Positions 7,882 through 16,813 are shown, counted from the first letter of the stretch. The stretch is 64,000 nt of DNA from Thermohalobaculum sp951813525 (GCA_951813525.2 CATOTJ020000002.1:868001-932000); one strand, 5' to 3'. The notes: generated by a model from the sequence alone, not told the origin. Program-made: numbers and translations.

Positions 7882-9105
7882 CTAGGCGTTCGCCGATGCG
7901 CGCCTGCCGGCGACGACGAGCCAGGCCAAGGCCAGCGCGGCCAGGGCCAGGGCTGGTAACATCGCCAGGTTCACCGCCTCCCAACCGATCGAATTCATCA
8001 GCGCGCCGGAACTGAACGAGGCGACGGTCACCAATCCGAAGACCAGGAAATCGTTCAGACCCTGCACGCGTGCCCGTTCCTCGGGCCTGTGCGCTCCTGC
8101 CAACAAGGCGGTGGCGCCGATAAACCCGAAATTCCATCCAACGCCCAGCAAGCCCAGCGCCCAGGCAAAATGCATGAAAGTGATACCGGCGACGGCAACA
8201 ACGGCGCAGCCGGCCAGAATGACCAGCCCGGCGGCGATGATCGCGGGCGCGCCAAACCGGCTGATCAATGCGCCGGTGAAGAAGCTGGGCGCAAACATTG
8301 CCAATACGTGAATGCGCACGATGTCCGCCGATGCGCCTATCCCAAATCCGCACGCTTCCATTGCCAGTGGCGTCGAGGTCATTACCAGGTTCATCAATGC
8401 GTACGAAATCATCGCACAGAACATCGCGACCAGAATGGTGCGATCCGAGAGAATTTCGCGCCACGGCCTGCCACGGGAACCGGGCTCGGTGCTGCGCGGC
8501 GGCAGCGGAATGTTCAAAAACAGGATTGGAATTGCACCGATCAGATTGACGAAAATCAGCGCCTGATAGGCTCCTGCATAGGGGATCGGCTCCAAAAGCC
8601 CCTCGAACTGCTTGACCAGCTCGGGACCGATAATCGCCGAGACTAGTCCACCGGCCATGACCCAACTGATCGCCCTGGGGCGAAAAGCGGGCGATGCGAG
8701 ATCGGTCGCCGCGAACCGATAAAACCCGTGCGCGCCCATATATCCGCCCAACAGCAGCGACGCCGCGCAATAAAGAAAGAAATCTTGGTTCGAAATGGCA
8801 TGGACGGCCAGTATCGCCGAGACCAAGGCGCAGGCGGTGCCGATCAGAAACCCTGTCCGGCGGCCCCAGCGCCCCATGATTGCTGACATCAGCGGCGCAG
8901 CGAACATCGTTGCCATAACTGTCATTGAAATCGGCAGAGTGGCCAACGACGGATCGGGCGCCATCATCTTCCCGGCCAAACCGCCCAAGATGAAATGCAC
9001 TGGCATCTGGGCACCCAGTACGGACTGAGCCCAGATGAGAATAATGACGACGCGTTTTGCGCGAGCGTCATCATGCGGTGCGGATGCGGCGGCGGTTTCG
9101 GACAT
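7882..9105 (-). CDS. Major facilitator superfamily transporter
   Basis: Inner-membrane transporter of 407 aa with about 12 hydrophobic segments. The loop after the second segment carries the MFS motif (MGRWGRRTGFLIGTAC). The N-terminus (about 25 residues) is hydrophilic. The substrate is not evident; drug or metabolite efflux is possible by family. A tandem palindrome about 90 bases upstream (9194-9224) is a candidate operator. A cytochrome P450 gene lies upstream on the same strand, so the two may serve one pathway. Confidence 0.88.
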   Translation of the reverse strand: MSETAAASAPHDDARAKRVVIILIWAQSVLGAQMPVHFILGGLAGKMMAPDPSLATLPISMTVMATMFAAPLMSAIMGRWGRRTGFLIGTACALVSAILAVHAISNQDFFLYCAASLLLGGYMGAHGFYRFAATDLASPAFRPRAISWVMAGGLVSAIIGPELVKQFEGLLEPIPYAGAYQALIFVNLIGAIPILFLNIPLPPRSTEPGSRGRPWREILSDRTILVAMFCAMISYALMNLVMTSTPLAMEACGFGIGASADIVRIHVLAMFAPSFFTGALISRFGAPAIIAAGLVILAGCAVVAVAGITFMHFAWALGLLGVGWNFGFIGATALLAGAHRPEERARVQGLNDFLVFGLVTVASFSSGALMNSIGWEAVNLAMLPALALAALALAWLVVAGRRASANA

Positions 9106-9193
9106 GCCGGACTGCTGACAGGATCAGCGTGCCGCGTCCACCAGAAATGTGATGGCGCGCTGCATTCTGTCATCACATTATCTGCGCTGAACC

Positions 9194-9224
9194 AGTCTTA
9201 TATAAGACAGTCTTCTATAAGACT
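9194..9224 (-). promoter_or_regulatory. Tandem palindromic operator upstream of the MFS gene
   Basis: Two 15-bp direct repeats, AGTCTTATATAAGAC and AGTCTTCTATAAGAC, abut each other and differ at one base. The first contains a perfect 14-bp palindrome (9195-9208). The second, extended by one T, has perfect 6-bp arms around CTAT (9209-9224). The centres are 15 bp apart. The AT-rich block stands out from its GC-rich surroundings and lies 89 bp before the transporter start. It looks like a dimeric repressor site, for example TetR- or MarR-type, but no matching regulator gene is adjacent. Confidence 0.7.
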
Positions 9225-9258
9225 CGGGCAGGCCGACGCGAGGGGCAGCGCCGCCGCC

Positions 9259-10605
9259 TCAGCGTGCCGTTGTGTTCAACCAAACACCGCCTTCCGGGCG
9301 TAATGTCATGTGCATTACGGGCACGGGGGGCGGCCGATCTTCGGCGGTGAATCTGTACCTTGCCAACAATGTGCCCAGAATTATCTGGGCCTGCATCATC
9401 GCAAAATTGGCGCCGACGCATACCCGCGGCCCTGCGCCGAACGGAAGGTTCAGATAGCGGTGCCGATTCTTGACCTTCTCCGCCGCGAAGTTGTCGGGAT
9501 CAAATTCGTTGGGGCGGTCCCAGAACATTTCATGACGCTGAAGCGCATAGATTGCCAAGAACAAGATTTCGCCTTTTCGAATTTCGCGGCCGCCTAAGAC
9601 GTCGTCATTTGCGGCGCTGCGCGCAAGCATGGCCACTGGGGGGTAGAGACGCATCGCCTCATCCAGGGTCTGGCGAACCAGCGGCATCGCCTCCAGATCG
9701 TCTGCGCTGGCGGCACGTTGCCCCAAGGCCGCTGCGGCTTCGGCAGAAACGCGATCTTGTATCTCGGGGTGCTGCGCCAATAGGTACAACGCCCAAGACA
9801 AAGCCAGTGCGGTTGTCTCGTGCCCGGCAACGATGAAGAACTGCATGTTGTGCAGGACATCACGATGGGTCATGCCTCGGCCCGTTTCGGCGTCCTTCGC
9901 GGCCAGCATGTGATCCAAAAGATCATCTGCGCCGTCGCTTCCTTCGTTGCGGCGCGCATTGATCGCTGCGCCAACCATTTCGTGCATGGTTTTTACGTGT
10001 TTCCGGCCAAGAATCGCGCCCGGGCGCGGAACCCAATCCGGGAACTGCATGAAATCCAGGATCGAGGCTTTTCCCGCCGTCTCGAAATACCGAAGAATGG
10101 CGACGCCATAGACCTCGGCGTCGAAGTGATCGCGGCCCGAAAGCGCGACATCGCAGATGACGTCGAACGTGGCGTGCAGCATCTCGCCGACCATTTCGTG
10201 CGATCCGGGTGTGCCCAATCGCGCTGCGGCGCGCTCGGCGGTTGCCGTCATAATCGGGGCCAGCGCCACCACATTCCGGTGCGCAAACACTGGGGCGACC
10301 GCGCGGCGTTGCCAACGCCATTCCGGTCCGTCGGCGGTAAAAAGGCTGTTTCCGACCGCGGGGCGGACCATGCGCAGCATTGCTTCGGACTTGGGATAAT
10401 TGTCAGCGTTGTCCAGAAAGACACGCTTCATCGCCGCCGGGTCCTGCACCATGTGCCAGCGCGACCCCATGCGCCCCGTGATCATCGGCTGATGATAACA
10501 AATCGCAGGAATTATCCGCAGCAGGTTGTCCTGAGCTGCCCGCAACGACTGCAGCATTCCCATCGGCTTGGTATGGGGTTCGATATGGGGAACCGCGACT
10601 GTCAT
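9259..10605 (-). CDS. Cytochrome P450
   Basis: Heme-thiolate monooxygenase of 448 aa. All signature elements are present: I-helix AGHETT (260-265), K-helix ExxR (E316-R319 in EAMRLYPP), the NEFDPDNF meander, and the heme loop FGAGPRVCVG with Cys396. No membrane anchor is visible, so it is probably a soluble class I enzyme needing a ferredoxin and reductase encoded elsewhere. The sequence style (LYPPVAMLAR, FDPDNF) resembles the eukaryote-like CYP4/fatty-acid-hydroxylase branch more than camphor-type P450s; the substrate is unknown. It is followed on the same strand by the MFS gene. Confidence 0.95.
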   Translation of the reverse strand: MTVAVPHIEPHTKPMGMLQSLRAAQDNLLRIIPAICYHQPMITGRMGSRWHMVQDPAAMKRVFLDNADNYPKSEAMLRMVRPAVGNSLFTADGPEWRWQRRAVAPVFAHRNVVALAPIMTATAERAAARLGTPGSHEMVGEMLHATFDVICDVALSGRDHFDAEVYGVAILRYFETAGKASILDFMQFPDWVPRPGAILGRKHVKTMHEMVGAAINARRNEGSDGADDLLDHMLAAKDAETGRGMTHRDVLHNMQFFIVAGHETTALALSWALYLLAQHPEIQDRVSAEAAAALGQRAASADDLEAMPLVRQTLDEAMRLYPPVAMLARSAANDDVLGGREIRKGEILFLAIYALQRHEMFWDRPNEFDPDNFAAEKVKNRHRYLNLPFGAGPRVCVGANFAMMQAQIILGTLLARYRFTAEDRPPPVPVMHMTLRPEGGVWLNTTAR

Positions 10606-10686
10606 GGTGACAGACTACGCCGGTTCAAAAACCGGCGGAATGTGGCGCGGGTTCGCAGTGCAAATTTGTCCGGTTGGCATTTGCGC

Positions 10687-11238
10687 TCAGGGACGAATCT
10701 CGACCGGCGTGCCGATCGCAACGTATTTCCAGATTTCCTCGATTTCGGTGTTCGAGACGGCAGCGCAGCCTGCGGTCCAGTCGTATTCGAGCGCTGGGAC
10801 CGACCGTTGCCGGTGCGGTTGTCCGTGAATGAAGATGTCGCCGCCGGGGTCGCGCCCTTCCAACCGGGCAGCCCGGCGTTGGTCTGCACGGGGATAGTCG
10901 ATGCCCAATGACAGATAAAACCGTGACCGATCGTTTCGCCGGTCAATCCGGTAATGGCCCTCTGGCGTCTTTCCGTCGCCTTCCCGCCGTTTATCGCCTT
11001 CGGGTGCGAACCCCAGGACAATACGAAAGGTCTTCAGCACCTCGCCATCGCGAAACAGTGTCAGCCGCCGCTTAGTTTTTTCGATCAGCACCCGATCAGC
11101 ACGCTTTGACGGTGCCAGCAATGGCGGTGGATCGGCATATGCGGGCCACCAGGCTGCAAGACCGGTCAAGCCGGCCGAGATAAAGGGCGCGGTCAGAAGA
11201 GCGTTGGCGATGAGGCGGCGGCGCGTAGGATTTGACAT
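10687..11238 (-). CDS. L,D-transpeptidase family protein (YkuD fold, YafK-like)
   Basis: Exported 183-aa protein. The N-terminus has a basic stretch followed by a hydrophobic segment (about residues 9-32), acting as signal peptide or anchor. The YkuD core shows HG (His138 in DIFIHG) and DWTAGCAAVSN, with catalytic Cys158 in the variant TxGC context seen in YafK-type enzymes instead of the classical SHGCVR. Such proteins cross-link or trim peptidoglycan or lipoprotein linkages in the periplasm; which reaction applies here cannot be told. It ends 81 bases before the P450 start. Confidence 0.85.
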   Translation of the reverse strand: MSNPTRRRLIANALLTAPFISAGLTGLAAWWPAYADPPPLLAPSKRADRVLIEKTKRRLTLFRDGEVLKTFRIVLGFAPEGDKRREGDGKTPEGHYRIDRRNDRSRFYLSLGIDYPRADQRRAARLEGRDPGGDIFIHGQPHRQRSVPALEYDWTAGCAAVSNTEIEEIWKYVAIGTPVEIRP

Positions 11239-11418
11239 ATTATCAGGATCGCAGCGGCGAACGCTCTGCGCAAACGGACATCATTCGCAAGTTTTGTGCA
11301 GGTTTTGTGGTGCAAGCTTTGCGGACCTTCGGCCCGGTAGACTTGGGGCGATCATGCTAAGCATTCGTATGGCGGCGTTTTTGTGGCCTCAGGCAGGTGC
11401 AACCAGGCTGTATACCCC

Positions 11419-11895
11419 TTAGCTGAACGCCTCGGGGCGTGTTTCGCGCGCCATATGGTCAAGGACAGCATTGACGAAACCCGCCTCCTTACCCGTTGGA
11501 AAGAAGGCGCGGGCGACATCAACATACTCGCCGATGACGACCTTGGGTGGGATATCCGTGCGCGCCGTTAATTCGGCCCCGGCCGCCCGGAACACTGCGC
11601 GCAGGGTGGAATCGATCCGGCCCAATGGCCACCGTTCCACCAGCGCCCTATCCGTCAGCTGGTCGATTGGCGCCTGATTTTCGATGACCGCCTCGACAGT
11701 CCGGCTGAAATGCCTTGGCTCCGCCTCGCGGTATATTGCGCCTTCAATCTCGGCGCCCAGACGATGCTCGTCGAATTCACGCACAACGGCGCGCCAGTCC
11801 GCGCCGGTCATTTCGATCTGATAGAGCGCCTGCACTGCCGCGAGGCGCGCCGCCGAGCGGGCCAGTCGCGATCTGTCTTTGCGATCCGTGGCCAT
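11419..11895 (-). CDS. nusB: Transcription antitermination factor NusB
   Basis: All-helical RNA-binding protein (158 aa) that with NusE supports rRNA antitermination. RLARSAARLAAVQALYQIEM is the characteristic N-terminal helix pair. The C-terminal FRAAGAELTARTDIPPKVVIGEYVDVARAFF region is equally typical. The start at 11895 gives a TAATG overlap with ribH and is far better than upstream in-frame starts inside ribH. The ribH-nusB linkage is conserved in many bacteria. Confidence 0.95.
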   Translation of the reverse strand: MATDRKDRSRLARSAARLAAVQALYQIEMTGADWRAVVREFDEHRLGAEIEGAIYREAEPRHFSRTVEAVIENQAPIDQLTDRALVERWPLGRIDSTLRAVFRAAGAELTARTDIPPKVVIGEYVDVARAFFPTGKEAGFVNAVLDHMARETRPEAFS

Positions 11896-12440
11896 TACGC
11901 TGTCCGGGTCAGGCTGTTTCCGCCTGCCAACAGAATGTCGTCGCCATCGCCAAGCAGCGCGCCCTCTGGCGCCTTGGTCCGAAATTGCCGTGACAGGGCG
12001 ATCAAGTGCAGCGCCGCTGCTGCGGCGCCACCACCCTTGTTCATCTGATAGGGGTCTGCGCGGACGCTGGCCTGGTCCATGTTCTCGCAAGTCAATATAC
12101 CATTGCCGATGCAGAGCCCCTCAAGCCCCAACAGCGTTAACGCGCGCGAGCTGTCGTTGCAGACAGTTTCATAGTGGGTCGTCTCTCCGCGCACGACGCA
12201 GCCAAGGGCCACGAAACCTTCATAGCGGTATTGCGCAAGACGAACCGCCGTCGGGATTTCCAGTGCGCCAGGCACCTCGATCACGTCGACCTTGGCATTC
12301 ACTTTGGCCAGTTCGGCTTTCGCACCGCCAATCAGATCGTAGACGATGCCAAGATAAAACGGCGCCGCCACAAGCAGAACAGACGGCGGCGGCGTCAGGT
12401 CCGGCAGGGGGAGGGAAGCATGGTCTGTCGTCGATGCCAT
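11895..12440 (-). CDS. ribH: 6,7-dimethyl-8-ribityllumazine synthase
   Basis: Condenses the ribityl-aminopyrimidine with dihydroxybutanone phosphate to give lumazine, the penultimate riboflavin step. The 181-aa protein has the substrate motif VPGALEIPTAVRLA, CVVRGETTHYETV with the conserved His region, and ICIGNGILTCENMDQA. It carries an N-terminal extension of roughly 20 residues compared with the shortest family members. It begins 3 bases after ribBX and overlaps nusB. Confidence 0.96.
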   Translation of the reverse strand: MASTTDHASLPLPDLTPPPSVLLVAAPFYLGIVYDLIGGAKAELAKVNAKVDVIEVPGALEIPTAVRLAQYRYEGFVALGCVVRGETTHYETVCNDSSRALTLLGLEGLCIGNGILTCENMDQASVRADPYQMNKGGGAAAAALHLIALSRQFRTKAPEGALLGDGDDILLAGGNSLTRTA

Positions 12441-12443
12441 AAG

Positions 12444-13559
12444 TCAGGACTTCCGGTCAGGGATGGGGCGCGTTTCGACAATCGAAATGTCGTAGCCATC
12501 CAATGCGATCAGTTTTGGCGCGGGCGAGTTGGTCAGCATGATCAATTCGCGGATACCAAGATTGTTAAGGATTTCGGCGCCAACGCCAAACTGGCGGATC
12601 TGTTTGGGGGTTGTCTCGACCGGCTTCAGACGGTCGGAAATCGCGGTGGGCGAGCTATCGCGGAGAATGACGACTGCGCCGCGGCCTTCGGCGGCAATCG
12701 CCGACATCGCGTTGGGAACCTGCTGCCAGCGATCCTCGCGCAGGCACAAGACATCTTCCAACGGGTCCAGTACATGCATTCTGGTAAGAACAGGCGAGCC
12801 GTCGGCAACGTCGCCTTTGGTCAGCGTGTAGTGTTCCATACCGCCCGGTTCATCGCGAAAGACACGCAGATCCCAGGCGCCGCCAAAGACAGATGTGATC
12901 TGAGCCTGATCGACTTCACGGATCAGATTGTCATGTTTGCGCCGGTACGCGATCAGATCGGAAATCGTCCCGATCTTCAGATTGTGCCGCTGTGCAAAAG
13001 CAACCAGATCGGGCAGCCGAGCCATTGTCCCGTCTTCGTTCATGATTTCGCAGATCACGCCCGCCGCGGTTTGTCCGGCCAACCGCGCGACATCGACCGC
13101 TGCCTCGGTATGTCCTGCGCGAACCAGAACACCACCGTCGCGCGCGCGCAGCGGAAAGACATGCCCGGGCGTTGCGATATCGGCAGGTGACGAGGACGGG
13201 TCGATCGCAACGGCGATCGTTTTGGCGCGGTCATGGGCCGAAATGCCCGTTGTGACACCTTCACGCGCTTCAATGGATACAGTGAAAGCGGTTTCATGGC
13301 GCGATTGATTCGATGCCGCCATCAGCGGCAGGCCCAATCGGTCCAGCCGCTGCCCCGGCATTGCAAGACAGATCAGCCCCCGGCCATGGGTTGCCATGAA
13401 ATTGACAGCATCCGGCGTCGCCATCTGAGCAGGGATAACGAGGTCGCCCTCGTTCTCGCGATCTTCATGGTCAACAAGGATGAACATGCGCCCGTTGCGC
13501 GCTTCATCGATGATCTCGGCGACCGAGGAGATGGCGTCTGAATATTCGGTTTCACTCAT
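12444..13559 (-). CDS. ribB: 3,4-dihydroxy-2-butanone 4-phosphate synthase with degenerate GTP cyclohydrolase II domain (RibBX-like)
   Basis: The N-terminal domain (about residues 1-205) is a complete DHBP synthase: DHEDRENEGDLVIPAQ gives the metal-binding acidic loop, and THGRGLICLAM, SAHDRAKTI and RDGGVLVRAGHTEAA follow. It converts ribulose 5-phosphate to the four-carbon precursor of riboflavin. The C-terminal domain aligns with RibA by order but lacks the zinc-binding Cys cluster and the RQEGRGIGL motif; the region reads HVLDPLEDVLCLRED and VILRDSSPTAISD. It therefore resembles the RibBX variant described in Proteobacteria, not a working RibBA. The start at 13559 (MSETEYS) was chosen over an upstream extension. 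Confidence 0.93.
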   Translation of the reverse strand: MSETEYSDAISSVAEIIDEARNGRMFILVDHEDRENEGDLVIPAQMATPDAVNFMATHGRGLICLAMPGQRLDRLGLPLMAASNQSRHETAFTVSIEAREGVTTGISAHDRAKTIAVAIDPSSSPADIATPGHVFPLRARDGGVLVRAGHTEAAVDVARLAGQTAAGVICEIMNEDGTMARLPDLVAFAQRHNLKIGTISDLIAYRRKHDNLIREVDQAQITSVFGGAWDLRVFRDEPGGMEHYTLTKGDVADGSPVLTRMHVLDPLEDVLCLREDRWQQVPNAMSAIAAEGRGAVVILRDSSPTAISDRLKPVETTPKQIRQFGVGAEILNNLGIRELIMLTNSPAPKLIALDGYDISIVETRPIPDRKS

Positions 13560-13662
13560 GCGCGGCACATAGCGTGACCAGGGATCGAATTCCAGAGGGG
13601 ACGGGTCGCAATGATCAGAATGACGCGCACCCAAGCCCTGAAATATTTAGGGAATGTGGCGG

Positions 13663-14697
13663 TCAGCCCTTGCCCGCATAGGGCCACGGACCCTTGCCGT
13701 TTGCCCAAGCGAACACCTCGAAGGGTTCGTCTTCGTCTTCCCACAGATCCATGCGAAGTTCTGGCAGTTCTGCAAACAGCGCTTGCACGATCTCTCGTTT
13801 CTCCAAACGTGCCGCCAAGGCTAAGAATCCGTTGATCGTGACAACAGGCGCGAAGAGATCCAGCGATTCTTCGAACGCGATCAGGATGCGGTCCCAATCC
13901 AGCGTTGTCTCCAACAGATCCTCGCTCAGCGAGACAGTGTGATAGATCTGCAGATAGACGGCGCTGCCCCACATTTTTTGCGTTCGTTCGACCGATTGGC
14001 GGGCGAACGTTTCGATCTCGTCGAAAGTGCCGCCCCAGCGCGGCAGTATCTGCTGCACCCGATCCAGATAGGACTGAATATTCCCGCGATCGAAGGCGAC
14101 ATAACGTTCGAAGCGTTCACGCTTTTCATCGGCACTTTCGTTTTCGTAGACTGCCGAGCGGAAACGGGCGCGGTGCCAAAGCTCGCGTTCCATTCCATTC
14201 TTGCGGCTGGCGTCCAGGATATCCCGAGCGGCGCCAAGGCGATTGTTCATTTCTGCGCGGGCGTCTGGATCGGCAACCTCGGCCGAGGCGCCATCCGCTG
14301 CGACCTGCAATGCGCGCGCCACCAGGGCAGAAACATCGGCATGGTCCCCGCGGTTTTCCAGCCACTCGTGGAAGGGTTCGATTGCTGCCCTGACTGCTTC
14401 GCGATCTTCGGCGGCGGCTATCTCGGAATAGAGGCCCAGCAGGGTCGCTTCGGAACAGCGCAGCCCGGTTTCGGTTGTCGCTCGGCTCGACAGCTGCCCC
14501 TGCAGGATCTCAAGCACCGCATCGAATTTGTGGTCGCCTGTCAATGCGGCGGCTACTTCGCGGATCTGGGTTTCGGCATCAAATTCCGGGGAAAAGTCGA
14601 CAATCGGCGTTTTCAGACGGCGTCGGCTGCGCGACAGAGCCATCTTGGGTGCCAGGCGCCACATGGCCCGGGGTAGGATACCGCCAGATTTTGCCAT
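13663..14697 (-). CDS. Conserved-looking helical protein of unknown function
   Basis: Protein of 344 aa that I cannot assign with confidence. It is basic at the N-terminus (MALSRSRRRLK), then almost entirely helical with acidic, TPR-like repeats and no signal peptide or membrane segment. A motif QQILPRWGGTFDEIETFA around the middle recalls the DUF4034 style of protein (PRWGG followed by a helix), but this is a recollection, not a demonstrated match. It lies between ribE (39-base gap) and ribBX (103-base gap) on the same strand, so it is probably co-transcribed with riboflavin genes. Confidence 0.75.
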   Translation of the reverse strand: MAKSGGILPRAMWRLAPKMALSRSRRRLKTPIVDFSPEFDAETQIREVAAALTGDHKFDAVLEILQGQLSSRATTETGLRCSEATLLGLYSEIAAAEDREAVRAAIEPFHEWLENRGDHADVSALVARALQVAADGASAEVADPDARAEMNNRLGAARDILDASRKNGMERELWHRARFRSAVYENESADEKRERFERYVAFDRGNIQSYLDRVQQILPRWGGTFDEIETFARQSVERTQKMWGSAVYLQIYHTVSLSEDLLETTLDWDRILIAFEESLDLFAPVVTINGFLALAARLEKREIVQALFAELPELRMDLWEDEDEPFEVFAWANGKGPWPYAGKG

Positions 14698-14736
14698 GAA
14701 CGATGGCCTTTCCCAACTCGCGCCTTGCTTTGGGCC

Positions 14737-15351
14737 TCAAGCCCCTGCTTCGGCCAGTCGTTGAACGTATCGCGCCAGAAGATCGATTTCCAGATTGACG
14801 CGCGCACCAGCTTCGGTTGTGCCAAGGGTTGTTTGAGTCCAAGTGTGCGGAATGATGTTGACGCCAAATCGTGTCGCGGCCTCAACGTCCACGACTTCAT
14901 TCACCGTCAACGAAATTCCGTCAATCGTCACAGAACCCTTTTGGGCAATGAAACGACCGAGCTCTCGCGAGGATGTGAAAGTCAGCCGATGGGAATCCCC
15001 TTCCGGCGAGATATTCGCCAGAACCCCAACGCCATCGACATGCCCGGAGACGATATGACCGCCCAATTCGTCGCCAAGGCGCATTGCAGGCTCCAGGTTG
15101 ATCGGTTGTCCGATAACCCAGTCACCGGCATTGGTTTTTGCCAGCGTTTCGGCCGAAGCATCGGCACTGAACCAGGGGCCATCGTCATCGCGGCCCTTGG
15201 CGACGACGGTCAGACACACCCCTGCGCAGGCAATTGATGCACCCATTTCGATAGTTTCAGGGACGCGCTGACAACCTATGCGGAATTTCGTGTCCCCGGA
15301 ACGGGTTATCTCGCGCACATGCCCAATTTCGCGCACAATTCCAGTGAACAT
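14737..15351 (-). CDS. ribE: Riboflavin synthase alpha chain
   Basis: Dismutates two lumazine molecules into riboflavin and the pyrimidine recycled by RibH. The 204-aa protein starts with the diagnostic MFTGIVREIG. It has two repeated lumazine-binding beta-barrel domains (about residues 1-95 and 96-190): SIACAGVCLTV in the first, KGSVTIDGISLTVNEV in the second, and GGHIVSGHVDGVG at the boundary. It is the first gene of the minus-strand ribE-unknown-ribBX-ribH-nusB run. No FMN-riboswitch-like sequence was recognised upstream. Confidence 0.96.
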   Translation of the reverse strand: MFTGIVREIGHVREITRSGDTKFRIGCQRVPETIEMGASIACAGVCLTVVAKGRDDDGPWFSADASAETLAKTNAGDWVIGQPINLEPAMRLGDELGGHIVSGHVDGVGVLANISPEGDSHRLTFTSSRELGRFIAQKGSVTIDGISLTVNEVVDVEAATRFGVNIIPHTWTQTTLGTTEAGARVNLEIDLLARYVQRLAEAGA

Positions 15352-15502
15352 CCTGTAAGCCTTCTGCTATGGTCGGGGCGGCTGATCGAGCGTTACCGGA
15401 GGTTACGCATCGCGACAAGCCTGAGGGCAGTAAAAGATTAACCATAAGCCGGTACCAGTTCATTTGTTCGAACAGACAGCCGGTAAAGATCAAGGTGGGT
15501 TC

Positions 15503-16813
15503 ATGGTGGACGAAGAGTCCCGAGTTTTCCTGATGTTGCAGGGACCGCATGGTCCTTTTTTTCGGCAACTTGCCGGCATGTTAACCCAAACGGGGGCCGA
15601 GGTCCGGCGTGTTGCCTTCAATTCGGCGGATGAAGCGGAGTGGGCCGGTGCAGGCCCGCTGGACCGATTTAACGCGCCCGAAGATACGTTTGACGAATGG
15701 TTGGACCAGCGCCTGACCGCGTATGGTGTTACGGATATCGTCCTTTATGGCGACACGCGGCCGGTCCACCGGATTGCGCTGATGATCGCCCGCAGACGGG
15801 GAATTCGGACCCATTGCCTTGAGGAAGGCTATGTTCGGCCCAGTTGGGTCACATACGAGCGTGAGGGCAACAACGGAAATTCGCCGCTGATGGCGATCAG
15901 TCTGCCCGCGATGGCGAAGTGCATCGGTTCCTGTTCGAAGCCTGAGCAAGAAGTTCCCGCGACGTGGGGCGATTCGCGCCAGCATATGTGGCACTCGGCC
16001 AAATATCATCTGCGTTGCCTTCTGCCCAATCGGCGCTATGGCCAGTTTAGGGGCCATCGGGCCTTGCCACTGTTCCAGGAGGTGGCAATCTACGGTCGCC
16101 GAATTGCCTTGGCGCCGTGGACGCGATTGCGCAGGGGAATTCGGGAATGGTTATTGCTGCGGTCGTCGAAGACTTTTCACCTGGCCCTGCTGCAACTGTC
16201 TTTCGACGCGTCGGTCCAGGTTCATTCGGACTATAACAGTACGGCAGAGTTCATCGAAGACGTGATCGACGCCTTTGCTGAAGGCGCTGGGCCAGAAGAC
16301 TATCTGGTTTTGAAGGCGCACCCGTTCGAGGACGGCCGCGAAAAGTTACGCAAGACGATCCGTGTTCTGGCGGCTGACTTGGGTGTCGGCGATCGCGTGA
16401 TTTTCATTGATGGCGGTAAGAAATTGGCCAGTCTGCTCGATCGCGCAAGGTCGGCGATTACCGTCAATTCGACCGCGGCGCAGCAGGCGCTTTGGCGCGG
16501 ACTGCCCGTCGCAGCGCTGGGCCGGGCAATTTATAAGAAGCCGGGTCTTGTTTCCGAGCAGACATTGGCCGGGTTTTTGCGCCATCCGCGTCGGCCCGAC
16601 TTGAGATCGTATTGGCGGTTCCGTCAGTTCCTGATGGAAACCAGTCAGATCGCCGGATCGTATTATTCGGAGGCTGGGCGGCAGCGGTTACTGGGCAGTT
16701 TGCCGGCGCGGATGCTGGACACCGTCGATGCCTATGAACGTGTTCAACAACAACGATCGACAATTGACGATCACGAGATCACGCCGAAACCAACCCTGAT
16801 AGTTGCACAATAG
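15503..16813 (+). CDS. kpsS: Capsular polysaccharide synthesis/export protein, KpsS-type Kdo transferase
   Basis: KpsS-family proteins add the first beta-Kdo residue to the lipid acceptor of group 2-type capsules at the cytoplasmic side of the inner membrane. The 436-aa protein has one capsule-synthesis domain: FLMLQGPHGPFFRQLA at the N-terminus, the LEEGYVRPSWVTYE loop at about 105-118, YLVLKAHPFEDG, and ITVNSTAAQQALWRGLPV near the C-terminus. The ATG at 15503 follows AAGGTGG. It is divergent from ribE. An insertion sequence lies 43 bases beyond its stop. Confidence 0.88.
   Translation: MVDEESRVFLMLQGPHGPFFRQLAGMLTQTGAEVRRVAFNSADEAEWAGAGPLDRFNAPEDTFDEWLDQRLTAYGVTDIVLYGDTRPVHRIALMIARRRGIRTHCLEEGYVRPSWVTYEREGNNGNSPLMAISLPAMAKCIGSCSKPEQEVPATWGDSRQHMWHSAKYHLRCLLPNRRYGQFRGHRALPLFQEVAIYGRRIALAPWTRLRRGIREWLLLRSSKTFHLALLQLSFDASVQVHSDYNSTAEFIEDVIDAFAEGAGPEDYLVLKAHPFEDGREKLRKTIRVLAADLGVGDRVIFIDGGKKLASLLDRARSAITVNSTAAQQALWRGLPVAALGRAIYKKPGLVSEQTLAGFLRHPRRPDLRSYWRFRQFLMETSQIAGSYYSEAGRQRLLGSLPARMLDTVDAYERVQQQRSTIDDHEITPKPTLIVAQ

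Noticed and set aside
7757..8770. Open frame of 337 aa on the minus strand overlapping the MFS gene in another frame
   Set aside because: The translation is Arg-rich and unstructured, with no hydrophobic pattern, while the overlapping frame is a clear 12-helix transporter.
10619..10636. Inverted repeat GCCGGTT/AACCGGC just upstream of the P450 start
   Set aside because: No T run follows on the minus strand, so neither a terminator nor a specific operator can be supported.
9820..10911. Plus-strand open frame of 363 aa opposite the P450 gene
   Set aside because: It is antisense to the P450 and the L,D-transpeptidase-like gene, with no recognisable motif.
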